A stretch of DNA of 38,201 nucleotides from the NCBI GenBank assembly GCA_903846025.1, contig CAIMZP010000135.1:1-38201 (forward strand), written 5' to 3'. The stretch is from an uncultured beta proteobacterium. GTDB lineage: Bacteria; Pseudomonadota; Gammaproteobacteria; Burkholderiales; Burkholderiaceae. The notes beneath the pieces are model-generated. The model was not told the origin of the DNA and searched no databases. It worked only from the letters and a program-made list of their open reading frames with translations. Shown here piece by piece: positions 29,070 through 37,626 of the stretch; the first letter of the stretch is position 1, and every line of letters begins with the position of its first letter. A program made the position numbers and the translations under genes.

Positions 29070-30038
29070 ATGGACACGAATTCTGCTACTCCGAAATTTA
29101 ATCGCTTAAAGGCATTCCAAATATTTTTTGGTATTTTAGCTTTTATCTTTCTCCTCGGATTTTTGTATTGGATTTTTATTGGTCGCTTCTCAGAGTCTAC
29201 TGATGATGCCTATGTCGCTGGCTCTCAAGTTCAAATTGTCGCGCAAATCGAGGGCGCAATCTCATCAGTTAATGTGTCTGATACCCAGTCCGTTAAGGAG
29301 GGGCAAGTTTTGTTTCAGATTGATCCAACTGAGGTCAAGCTTGCTTCAGAGAAAATGGACATTGATTTGCTCAATGCAGCGGCCGACTACCAGCGACGGA
29401 TTGCCCTTCAGGGTGAGGCTTCAGTATCCAAGGAGGAGCTAGATCATGCTCGCCTAGCCCTGCAAAAATCTTCTGCCAATGCACGTCAGGCTTATATCAA
29501 TGTATTGCGTGCGCAAGTATTAAGTCCCGTCGCTGCTGTTATCGCCAAGCGATACACAGAGGTAGGCCAAAGGGTTGCACCAGGGACTCCATTAGCCTTG
29601 ATGGTGGCAAGTGACGGAATATGGGTCGATGCGAACTTTAAAGAGGACCAGCTGCATAAGATTAGAGTCGGGCAAGATGCTACTTTAGAGTCAGATATAT
29701 ATGGCAGCAAAATACGTTATCACGGTAAAGTTGTTGGTTTTGCCCCCGGCACTGGATCTACTCTGGCGTTACTCCCAGCACAAAATGCTACTGGAAATTG
29801 GGTAAAAGTAGTCCAACGCTTGCCAGTGCGCATTGAATTTAATCCGGATGAATTAAAAGAATATCCCTTAAATATAGGGCTCTCTTTGTATGTCAAAGTC
29901 GATACCAAGAATGTTAATGGTGTTCCTCTTTTGGCGATGAAAGAGGGTGCTGTTCGGACGACCGATATTTATCAGAAGCAATTTGATGCAGCTGAGAAAC
30001 ATATTCAGTCATTACTCAATCACACTCAGATTCGTTAA
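29070..30038 (+). CDS. HlyD-family periplasmic adaptor (EmrA-like)
   Basis: STDDAYVAGSQVQIVAQIEGAISSVNVSDTQSVKEGQVLFQIDP is typical of EmrA/HlyD adaptors. Confidence 0.92.
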   Translation: MDTNSATPKFNRLKAFQIFFGILAFIFLLGFLYWIFIGRFSESTDDAYVAGSQVQIVAQIEGAISSVNVSDTQSVKEGQVLFQIDPTEVKLASEKMDIDLLNAAADYQRRIALQGEASVSKEELDHARLALQKSSANARQAYINVLRAQVLSPVAAVIAKRYTEVGQRVAPGTPLALMVASDGIWVDANFKEDQLHKIRVGQDATLESDIYGSKIRYHGKVVGFAPGTGSTLALLPAQNATGNWVKVVQRLPVRIEFNPDELKEYPLNIGLSLYVKVDTKNVNGVPLLAMKEGAVRTTDIYQKQFDAAEKHIQSLLNHTQIR

Positions 30039-30047
30039 AAAATTTAA

Positions 30048-31583
30048 ATGGCTTCAAATCAAGAGCTAGAGCCATTGCATGGGTACAAGCTAGTCTTAGG
30101 GACTCTTGCGTTAGCACTTGGTTCATTCATGAACGTCTTAGACATGTCGATTGCCAATGTAGCACTACCAACCATTGCTGGTGATTTTGCGGTAAGCCCA
30201 ACTCAAGGGACATGGTTAATTACTTCTTATGCTGTTAGTGAAGCTATTTTTTTACCGTTAACAGGGTGGCTATCTCAGAGAATTGGCGAGGTAAGACAGT
30301 TTTTATTTGCCACTATTTTATTTACTTTAGCTTCAATGCTTTGCGGAATCGCTCCGAGCTTTCAGTTTTTAGTAATTGCGCGTATTTTGCAAGGGGTCGT
30401 AGGGGCATCCATGATTCCGCTGTCACAAGCTTTACTCATGAAATCATTTCCTCCTGATAAGCGAGGTATGGCCTTAGGTATATGGGCAACTACTACAGTG
30501 GTAGCGCCGGTGCTGGGCCCATTTATTGGGGGTTGGTTAACGGATAATCTAGTATGGCGTTGGGCTTTTTATATCAATTTACCATTCGGAATTATTAGCG
30601 CCTATTTAGTGTATTGGTTATTTGGCGCTCCAAAACCGGAGGCTTCTACGGATAAGATTGACCTAGTAGGAATATGCCTATTGATTTGCGCAGTAGGGAC
30701 TATGCAAATTGCATTGGATAAGGGCAGTGAGTTAGATTGGCTATCCTCGCCAATCATTTGTTTTTTAGGTGCTGTATCCATAATTGGGTGGATCTCATTT
30801 GTTTTGTGGGAATTAGGCGCCCAGTTTCCAATAGTTAATTTACGTTTATTCAAGCTGGTGAACTTTCGAATGTCGGCTATTTGCTTGGGATTAGGCTCAT
30901 TTGCTTTTTATATCTATATTGTGATTGGCCCTTTATGGCTACAAACCCAGTTAGGCTACACCGCTTTTAACGCAGGAAAGGTTATGGCAGTTACTGGTAT
31001 TTTGGCTCTCTTTTGCGGCCCTCTTTTTGGCGCTAATATTCATCGAGTGGATGCTCGAATCATTGCTACTATTGGCTTTATTGCAATGGCTATCGGTTGT
31101 TGGATGGCTGCTAACTTCACCACCAACGTGGATGAGACAAGTCTAATGCTTGCCAGAGTAATTATGGGCGTTGGTATTGCGGGATTTTTTATGCCAATGT
31201 CGGCAATATCAATGTCCCAACTCCAAGGTAGTCAGATTGCATCGGGAACGGGGATATCTAATTTTTTGCGTAATATTGGCGCTAGCGTTGGTACCGCCGT
31301 CTCAACGACTTTGTGGCAAGATAACGCCACTAGACATCATGCGCAATTAGTGGAGAGCGTGCAGATGGGCAATCCTGCTTATACACAATTTACAGATCAG
31401 GCGCTAAATCTAGGTATGACTGAGATGCAAAAAAATGCATACATCGACAGCCTTATTAATTCTCAAGCCTACCTACTTTCCACCAATCAACTGATGCTCA
31501 TTGGTACGGTAATTTTAATTTGCCTAATTCCTCTAATTTGGATGGCTAAACCACCATTTGGATCGGGTAAAGGGGCCCATTAA
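30048..31583 (+). CDS. DHA2-family MFS drug efflux permease (EmrB/QacA-like)
   Basis: ALGSFMNVLDMSIANVALPTIAGDFAVSPTQGTWLITSYAVSEAIFLPLTGWLSQRIGE; RILQGVVGASMIPLSQALL. Confidence 0.95.
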   Translation: MASNQELEPLHGYKLVLGTLALALGSFMNVLDMSIANVALPTIAGDFAVSPTQGTWLITSYAVSEAIFLPLTGWLSQRIGEVRQFLFATILFTLASMLCGIAPSFQFLVIARILQGVVGASMIPLSQALLMKSFPPDKRGMALGIWATTTVVAPVLGPFIGGWLTDNLVWRWAFYINLPFGIISAYLVYWLFGAPKPEASTDKIDLVGICLLICAVGTMQIALDKGSELDWLSSPIICFLGAVSIIGWISFVLWELGAQFPIVNLRLFKLVNFRMSAICLGLGSFAFYIYIVIGPLWLQTQLGYTAFNAGKVMAVTGILALFCGPLFGANIHRVDARIIATIGFIAMAIGCWMAANFTTNVDETSLMLARVIMGVGIAGFFMPMSAISMSQLQGSQIASGTGISNFLRNIGASVGTAVSTTLWQDNATRHHAQLVESVQMGNPAYTQFTDQALNLGMTEMQKNAYIDSLINSQAYLLSTNQLMLIGTVILICLIPLIWMAKPPFGSGKGAH

Positions 31584-31588
31584 AATTC

Positions 31589-31610
31589 TGGCGCTGCCTT
31601 TTGGGCGCCA
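31589..31610 (+). terminator. Weak stem-loop after the efflux operon
   Basis: tggcgc-tgccttttgg-gcgcca: 6-bp arms; no T run. Confidence 0.35.
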
Positions 31611-31651
31611 CTTGTAATAAGAGTGAAGTCAATATTTAGGAGGATATTTTT

Positions 31652-32224
31652 TTACTCTCTTGAAGCTTCAATTACCATATTTACGGTTACGTCATCACCT
31701 ACAAAGGGTGTGTATTTTCCTAGATTAAAATCTGAACGACTTAGCTTAACGATAGCATTGGCGCCACAGGTATATTTCAATGTAAGTAAGTTACGGCTAC
31801 AGGAAATTTCACTCACTTCAATCGCTATAGGTTTTGTAACGCCCTTAATGGTTACCTCACCGTTAATTGGGGGGATACCATTCTTATTAAAAATGAATTG
31901 TTCCGATTTAAAGGTGGCTACTGGAAATCGCTCCGTTGCAAAAAAGTCTTCCGATTGAATGATTTTATTAAATACGGCAGAGCCAGTGCTGACGGACTTT
32001 GTATCTATGGTCATATCAATGGTTCCGCCATTGTTTTCTTCATTTAGCGTAATGATTCCAGTCACGCCATCAAAGCGACTTGTCTGTATCGAGTAATTTA
32101 GGTGTCTGTAGCTAAAGCTAACGAAAGTATGCTCTGGATCGGCCGTATACACGTCAGCTCCCTGACATAGACTTGCTATGGAGGAAGCTAGAAGAAAAGT
32201 GGCAATTGATATAAATTTCATCAA
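31652..32224 (-). CDS. YceI family periplasmic protein
   Basis: Signal peptide; DVYTADPEHTFVSFSYRHLNYSIQTSRFDGVTGIITL; FPVATFKSEQF. Confidence 0.93.
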   Translation of the reverse strand: MMKFISIATFLLASSIASLCQGADVYTADPEHTFVSFSYRHLNYSIQTSRFDGVTGIITLNEENNGGTIDMTIDTKSVSTGSAVFNKIIQSEDFFATERFPVATFKSEQFIFNKNGIPPINGEVTIKGVTKPIAIEVSEISCSRNLLTLKYTCGANAIVKLSRSDFNLGKYTPFVGDDVTVNMVIEASRE

Positions 32225-32264
32225 TGCCCTTTTAATCTTTGCCTAAGCCAATGCTTAACAAGCC

Positions 32265-32657
32265 TTATTTCACCGCAACTTCGATCGATTTTTCTAATTT
32301 AGGGCCATAGGATTGATGTGCTCCGTTAGCAAATTGCATAGTGAGTTTATATTTTCCTGGAGGAAGATTCACTTCAGTTTCAGTTTGGCCTTTGCCAAAA
32401 TGTTTATGAGTCTCATCCATTGGGATGACTACCCCAGAAGGGATGCTCTCAGCATTAATTAACAAATGGTGGTGACCAGTATTGGTGGTCATATCACCAG
32501 CTGGCGCGATCGTCATTCCAGACACAGCAAAGACGACTTTAAAAGGACTTGTAACGGTAGCGCCATTTTTAGGCTCTACGAAATCTACTGATTGCGCAAA
32601 CGCGAAATGGCTAGAAAAAGTGATTAAAGCACCTAAAAATAGAGACCTCAGCTTCAT
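32265..32657 (-). CDS. DUF4399 family exported protein
   Basis: VDFVEPKNGATVTSPFKVVFAVSGMTIAPAGD...TGHHHLLINA; signal peptide. Confidence 0.9.
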   Translation of the reverse strand: MKLRSLFLGALITFSSHFAFAQSVDFVEPKNGATVTSPFKVVFAVSGMTIAPAGDMTTNTGHHHLLINAESIPSGVVIPMDETHKHFGKGQTETEVNLPPGKYKLTMQFANGAHQSYGPKLEKSIEVAVK

Positions 32658-32832
32658 TTAATGCTCCTCTGTGTTGAATGATCGGTATTGAATTGATACA
32701 GCTGGTACAGGTTGAATACTACAGATGTTTCGGAAGAAATGTTTTTCGTTTATTTATCGGCTTATTTGCATCATAGAAGGATTTCCACATCTGTATGCCT
32801 TCTTTATAGGTTTTTAAATCACCTACTATTAA

Positions 32833-33123
32833 TCAGGATATTTTTATGCGGAGACTTTTACGTGTTTTTTCGTAAAAACCGTCTGGTTTGGACTTGACCC
32901 AGTGAATAAATTTTTGCATTTCCGGGTGAGATTGAAGTGCAACAGAGTTATTTAATTGAACGGCTAACTCAGTTTCTGTAAAAAGAGCATGTATCTGTCG
33001 ATGACAAATACGGTGGAGGTATTCAGTATTTTTCCCCCCTTTTGACTTGGGGATTAGGTGGTGGGCATCTTTTTGTGATTTTGGGATGGGGCGATTGCAA
33101 ATTGGGCAAATGAGATCGGACAT
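32833..33123 (-). CDS. HNH endonuclease-like small protein
   Basis: CPICNRPIPKSQKDAHHLIPKSKGGKNTEYLHRICHRQIHALF (CxxC...HH...H...CxxxxH); start at MSDLIC. Confidence 0.88.
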   Translation of the reverse strand: MSDLICPICNRPIPKSQKDAHHLIPKSKGGKNTEYLHRICHRQIHALFTETELAVQLNNSVALQSHPEMQKFIHWVKSKPDGFYEKTRKSLRIKIS

Positions 33124-33292
33124 TTTCTTCTCGCTTGGAGTCTCAAGAGAGACCATTTTTTGGCGAATTTTTCCAATCATCTTATGTATTCTGCAGGGGA
33201 TTACTTCAAGGGAGTTAATGACATGGGGGCTATGGCTTTAGTTTTATATTTGACTGCGCACTAGTTTAGTAAATAAGTTTTAAACTTGCACA

Positions 33293-33562
33293 GTGACAAA
33301 ATCTCACCTTAAAACCCTGTCGGTACCAGATCTATCTCGCCTGATTGAAATGGCCTGGGAGGATCGTACCCCTTTTGATGCTATTGAGAAAATTTTTGGA
33401 CTCTCAGAATCTCAAGTAATTGCAACCATGCGCAATGCGCTTAAGCGTAATTCGTTCGAGCTATGGCGTAAACGGGTTACCGGAAGAGTTACAAAACATA
33501 CGGCCCTTCGCAGTAAAGCAGTTGTTCGCGCTTATTGCGCAACCCAATACAAGCACAAATGA
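33293..33562 (+). CDS. TIGR03643/DUF2805 family protein
   Basis: RLIEMAWEDRTPFDAIEKIFGLSESQVIATMRNALKRNSFELWRKRVTGRVTKHTALR matches the family pattern; GTG start; immediately upstream of the photolyase. Confidence 0.88.
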   Translation: MTKSHLKTLSVPDLSRLIEMAWEDRTPFDAIEKIFGLSESQVIATMRNALKRNSFELWRKRVTGRVTKHTALRSKAVVRAYCATQYKHK

Positions 33563-35094
33563 GCTGTCAAAATAGACTGGTATTGATTCTGGGCGATCAG
33601 CTAGATTTGCAAGGAGCTGCGCTTCGGGATTTTGATCCGAAGACCGATGAAGTCATCATGATTGAGTCGGCCAACGAGGCCAAATATGTCTGGTCACATA
33701 AAGCTAAGATTGCCTTATTTTTATCGGCAATGCGCCACTTTGCCGCGGACTTAGAAAGGCAGAAATATCCGATCACATATATCAGGGAGGCTTCACTGCC
33801 GATTGTTGATATCTTGAAGGAGCAACTTCTTAAAAGGAAAATAACTCGCTTGGTTTGCGTAGAGCCAGGTGAATGGCGCCTAAAGCTAGCTCTTGAAGCG
33901 TTGGCGCAAGATTTGCATCTAGAACTGGAAATGCGCGAGGATGACCATTTCTATTGTTCCCATCAAGAGTTTTTAGCTTGGGCAAGTAATAAAAAAGAAC
34001 TTAGGCTGGAATATTTTTATCGCCTAATGCGAAAGACCCATGGGGTTTTAGTGGGGGAGGATGGCAATCCTGAAGGTGGCCAATGGAATTTTGACCGGGA
34101 TAACCGGAAGCCCTATCCAAAAAAAGGCCCTGGCATAATCGATCCGCCAGCTTCATTTGAGATTGATGAAATCACTGGGGAGGTCCTGAAATATGTGACC
34201 AGGGTCTACAAAGATCACCCAGGTTCCTTGGACGCTTTCAATTGGCCCGTTACCAGATCACAGGCCTTGGAGGCACTGCATCATTTTGTGGAATATCGAT
34301 TGAGGTATTTTGGTATTTTTGAAGATGCTATGTGGACTGACACCCCATTTGGTTGGCATTCAGTTCTATCTAGCTCCCTCAATTTGAAATTACTCAACCC
34401 TAGGGAGGTTGTTGATGCTGTAATCGTGGCCTGGAAAAAATATTCCTTAGACCTATCAGCTGTAGAGGGGTTTGTGAGGCAAATTCTCGGCTGGAGAGAG
34501 TTTGTTCGGGGTATGTATTACATGGACATGCCCAAGATGGCTCAAGATAATTATTACGAGCATAAGCGAGCGCTACCAAAATGGTATTGGACTGGCCAAA
34601 CTAACATGTCCTGCATGAAGGATGCTATCGGCCAAACTCTCCAGTATGGTTATGCACATCACATTCAGCGTTTGATGGTTACTGGAAATTTTGCACTTTT
34701 AGCGGAGATTCTTCCAACTGAAGTGTGTGATTGGTACCTGGCTATCTATGTTGATGCCATTGAGTGGGTTGAGCTCCCTAACACCGCTGGTATGGCCTTG
34801 TTTGCCAATGGGGGGCGCTTCACCAGCAAGCCGTATATTGCTAGCGGCGCGTATATTAAGCGTATGAGTAATTATTGTGGCTCTTGTAAATACAAGCCCG
34901 AGATTCGTTTTGGTGAAAGCGCATGCCCAATCACGACGCTCTATTGGAATTTTTTAATTAAGCACCGCCCGCAATTTGAAGCTAGCCCTAGAACAAAATT
35001 AATGACAGCTAATTTAAATAGGATTAGTAAGGATGATCAAGATGCCATTGAGATTCATGCTCAGAAAATCCTAAACCATTTAGATGGGCTTTAG
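33559..35094 (+). CDS. Cryptochrome/photolyase family protein, FeS-type bacterial (PhrB/CryB-like, FeS-BCP)
   Basis: LVLILGDQLDLQGAALRDFDPKTDEVIMIESANEAKYVWSHKAKI; ILGWREFVRGMYY; four Cys in NMSCMKDAIGQ and YCGSCKYKPEIRFGESACP consistent with [4Fe-4S]. ATGA overlap with upstream gene. Confidence 0.93.
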   Translation: MSCQNRLVLILGDQLDLQGAALRDFDPKTDEVIMIESANEAKYVWSHKAKIALFLSAMRHFAADLERQKYPITYIREASLPIVDILKEQLLKRKITRLVCVEPGEWRLKLALEALAQDLHLELEMREDDHFYCSHQEFLAWASNKKELRLEYFYRLMRKTHGVLVGEDGNPEGGQWNFDRDNRKPYPKKGPGIIDPPASFEIDEITGEVLKYVTRVYKDHPGSLDAFNWPVTRSQALEALHHFVEYRLRYFGIFEDAMWTDTPFGWHSVLSSSLNLKLLNPREVVDAVIVAWKKYSLDLSAVEGFVRQILGWREFVRGMYYMDMPKMAQDNYYEHKRALPKWYWTGQTNMSCMKDAIGQTLQYGYAHHIQRLMVTGNFALLAEILPTEVCDWYLAIYVDAIEWVELPNTAGMALFANGGRFTSKPYIASGAYIKRMSNYCGSCKYKPEIRFGESACPITTLYWNFLIKHRPQFEASPRTKLMTANLNRISKDDQDAIEIHAQKILNHLDGL

Positions 35095-35103
35095 AGGTTG
35101 GCT

Positions 35104-35271
35104 GTGAAACAATCGTTTAAGGGTAATAAAGCTTTTTTGCCTAGCAAGAGCTGTGCTGTCTGCAAAAAAGAAATGGTCTGGCGAAAGTCTTGGGCTAAAA
35201 ACTGGGATGCGGTTAAATACTGCTCCGATGCCTGTAGGGCCAATAAGCTACAGGATAAATGTGCTGAGTAA
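35104..35271 (+). CDS. DUF2256 family small Cys-rich protein (not in ORF track)
   Basis: GTG-start 55-aa ORF read manually: VKQSFKGNKAFLPSKSCAVCKKEMVWRKSWAKNWDAVKYCSDACRANKLQDKCAE; matches DUF2256 (K.CxxCx..WRKkW...W..V.YCS.aCR). Confidence 0.88.
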   Translation: MKQSFKGNKAFLPSKSCAVCKKEMVWRKSWAKNWDAVKYCSDACRANKLQDKCAE

Positions 35272-35283
35272 AGCTACGCTAGA

Positions 35284-36309
35284 TTAGTCGCTTGGCTTTG
35301 AGTTACTTTGACTTTCAATTATCTGCCCTGCTAGTTTATAGCCACTAAGCCAAGCGCCCTCAACCCTGCCTCCATGAAGCCAGTCCCCACAAAGCCCTAG
35401 TTTTGAGCTTGGATTAAAATGGCATTCTGGTTTGGGGTCCATAAAACCGCTTGCATAACGCCAGCGATGCGTTGTAATTTCAGCATCCTGACAATTTAAT
35501 CCGAGTTTTTTTGCGCAATTAAGAATCAGTGCCGTCACTTCATCTTTTTCAAACTCTATATTCTGCTGGCTCCATTCTGGATTTGCATGAATTGTCCAGC
35601 AATCGAGTCCATCACGACCAGGTTTGGAATTATTTCTGCAGACCCAGCTAATAATTTCATGGTTTACAAACATAGCATCAAATGGCAGGGTGGGCTGCCC
35701 TTGAAAGCGCGCCATTACCGTCCAGCACCCCCTCATATCAGCTGCTTTACTGATTTGATTAATTTCTTTGTTCATTGATTTAGTTAATGCAAATGTCTGT
35801 GGGGCGGGCAGGGCAAGGATGAGGTAATCAAAATTTTGGCCTAATTGCTCAGATTCTTTGGTGTGAAGTAACCACTTACCATTTTTACGTTCAATTTGAT
35901 CAATTGTTTGATTAAATTGAACAGATAAGCTTTTGGCTAAATACCTTCCGGGAGAGCTCATATCTGGAAGGCCAACATAGCGGTGCTCTTTTGAAAATGA
36001 TTCTCGCAATTGATCATCTTCAAAAACTCTCACTGCAGGCATCCAAGTCGCAGCGACATTATTTTTAATCCACGAATCCAACTCCTTAATAAAAAGAGGA
36101 TCCCTCGCTGTGAAGTATTGAGCGCCATGATCGGCAGTCCACCCATCACCGTACCGAGTGCTCATACGTCCACTGGGGCCGCGACTCTTTTCAAAGATTT
36201 CAACCTTGTATCCAAGTGATTGCAGATGGGTAGCGCAGCTCAGGCCTGCTATTCCGGCGCCTACAATGGCGATACTTTCTTGTCTATTAATTTGCAATTT
36301 CATAACCAA
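35284..36309 (-). CDS. NAD(P)/FAD-dependent oxidoreductase, renalase-like
   Basis: SIAIVGAGIAGLSCATHLQSLGYKVEIFEKSRGPSGRMSTR; WTADHGAQYFTARDP; C-terminal GLCGDWLHGGRVEGAWLSGYKLA. Confidence 0.93.
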   Translation of the reverse strand: MVMKLQINRQESIAIVGAGIAGLSCATHLQSLGYKVEIFEKSRGPSGRMSTRYGDGWTADHGAQYFTARDPLFIKELDSWIKNNVAATWMPAVRVFEDDQLRESFSKEHRYVGLPDMSSPGRYLAKSLSVQFNQTIDQIERKNGKWLLHTKESEQLGQNFDYLILALPAPQTFALTKSMNKEINQISKAADMRGCWTVMARFQGQPTLPFDAMFVNHEIISWVCRNNSKPGRDGLDCWTIHANPEWSQQNIEFEKDEVTALILNCAKKLGLNCQDAEITTHRWRYASGFMDPKPECHFNPSSKLGLCGDWLHGGRVEGAWLSGYKLAGQIIESQSNSKPSD

Positions 36310-36922
36310 GATTAATTTTTCGGAACGTGAGATTTATGCGGGGGGCTACGATAAGCTTAGTTTTTAGCAATCCATGATTCCAATATTTTTGAGTTGGGGG
36401 ATGCATGATTAGTGCGCTACCATTCTCTAAAAAAAGTGGTGCAGTCATCTTATCAACCTTATGCTTAAAGGCAAACTTACGCACACCACCAAGACTCAGA
36501 GAGGCGATGGGAGCTTTGCTATCTAACTCTATTTCATCATCACTATGCCACCCCATACCTTCACTACCGCTGTGATAATAATTGAGTAGACACGAGTTAA
36601 ATTCAAACTGCGCTAATGATTCTATTTTGCATTTTATCAGTAACAGTTCGGGTGTCCATGCTTGGGGATGCTTTTGCACGCCCGAGTAGGTGTATGAACA
36701 ACCCATATCTCCTACCCAGGCCACCTCTCTCTTGGTAGTAATTATTTTTCCAAAAAGATAAACCTGATCAGGCTGCCATCTAAGAGAGGCCCTCAGCTTA
36801 TTAAATAAGTCAGCGCAGCTCGCTTCATCAAAAATGCCGGGGAAATAGTTTACGCGGCCATCTTTGGGCAGAACATTAAGAAGGGAGTCCGTTTGAGTTG
36901 TGTCAAATAGCTGAGTTTGCAT
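36287..36922 (-). CDS. AlkB-like alpha-ketoglutarate-dependent dioxygenase
   Basis: MGWHSDDE (HxD), LIMHPPTQKYWNHGLLKT (His), RINLTFR (RxNxTFR). 3' end overlaps the next gene on the same strand. Confidence 0.92.
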   Translation of the reverse strand: MQTQLFDTTQTDSLLNVLPKDGRVNYFPGIFDEASCADLFNKLRASLRWQPDQVYLFGKIITTKREVAWVGDMGCSYTYSGVQKHPQAWTPELLLIKCKIESLAQFEFNSCLLNYYHSGSEGMGWHSDDEIELDSKAPIASLSLGGVRKFAFKHKVDKMTAPLFLENGSALIMHPPTQKYWNHGLLKTKLIVAPRINLTFRKINLGYEIAN

Positions 36923-37006
36923 GATCTTGATATACGGGGAGGGCAACACGAATTTCATAAAAACTCTAGAATAGACGCAATTTCCATTTTGCGAGAGTAG
37001 TCACCT

Positions 37007-37411
37007 ATGAGCCATTATCTCTATACCTCTTTCATCACTTTAATGACTGTTTTGCTAATGCTTGGCTTGACATTTAATGTTGGAAGAGCCCGTGGCAAAT
37101 ATCACGTTCATGCTCCCGCCATTACGGGTAATGAGTTTTTTGAGCGTGCTTATCGAATTCAGCTCAATACCATTGAAAACGTCATGATGTTTTTGCCTGC
37201 TCTATGGCTATATGCCATATTTATTGGTGACAAAGGTGCTGGCGATTCTGGTGTCATCTGGCTGATTGCTAGAGTTTGGTATGCGATTGCTTATCAAATA
37301 AACCCTAGCAAGCGTGCTTTGGGTTTTATGATCTCGCTTTTAGTTGTCGCCGGTCTTTGGGCGGGTGCAGCTTATGGTATTTTTAATCTTTATCTAAAGA
37401 CTTCGTTTTGA
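37007..37411 (+). CDS. MAPEG family membrane protein
   Basis: NVGRARGKYHVHAPAITGNEFFERAYRIQLNTIENVMMFLPALWLYA is a MAPEG signature. Confidence 0.93.
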   Translation: MSHYLYTSFITLMTVLLMLGLTFNVGRARGKYHVHAPAITGNEFFERAYRIQLNTIENVMMFLPALWLYAIFIGDKGAGDSGVIWLIARVWYAIAYQINPSKRALGFMISLLVVAGLWAGAAYGIFNLYLKTSF

Positions 37412-37587
37412 AGGCGCCAGATAAGCGTTGTTGTGGATCGGGCGTTTGCATTATTAATGATGCAGGTGAATGTTGGTGTGGCCAAGTTTGGGACGGTGAA
37501 AAAATGGCCCTACCAAGTCTAAGTGCCAATTGCGATACCACCCAAGATTTAGCAACGGATTCCAATAAATTTAAACCAGAGTCTTAG
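37408..37587 (+). CDS. Cys-rich small protein with CWC motif (not in ORF track)
   Basis: TTG start overlaps the MAPEG stop (TTGA); 59 aa read manually: MKAPDKRCCGSGVCIINDAGECWCGQVWDGEKMALPSLSANCDTTQDLATDSNKFKPES. Confidence 0.5.
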   Translation: MKAPDKRCCGSGVCIINDAGECWCGQVWDGEKMALPSLSANCDTTQDLATDSNKFKPES

Positions 37588-37626
37588 ATTCTGATTTAAA
37601 TTGGGCCGGATATCTTCTTATAAAAA

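Noticed and set aside
31623-31958. 111-aa plus-strand ORF opposite yceI
   Set aside because: Antisense to a clear YceI gene; no domain features.
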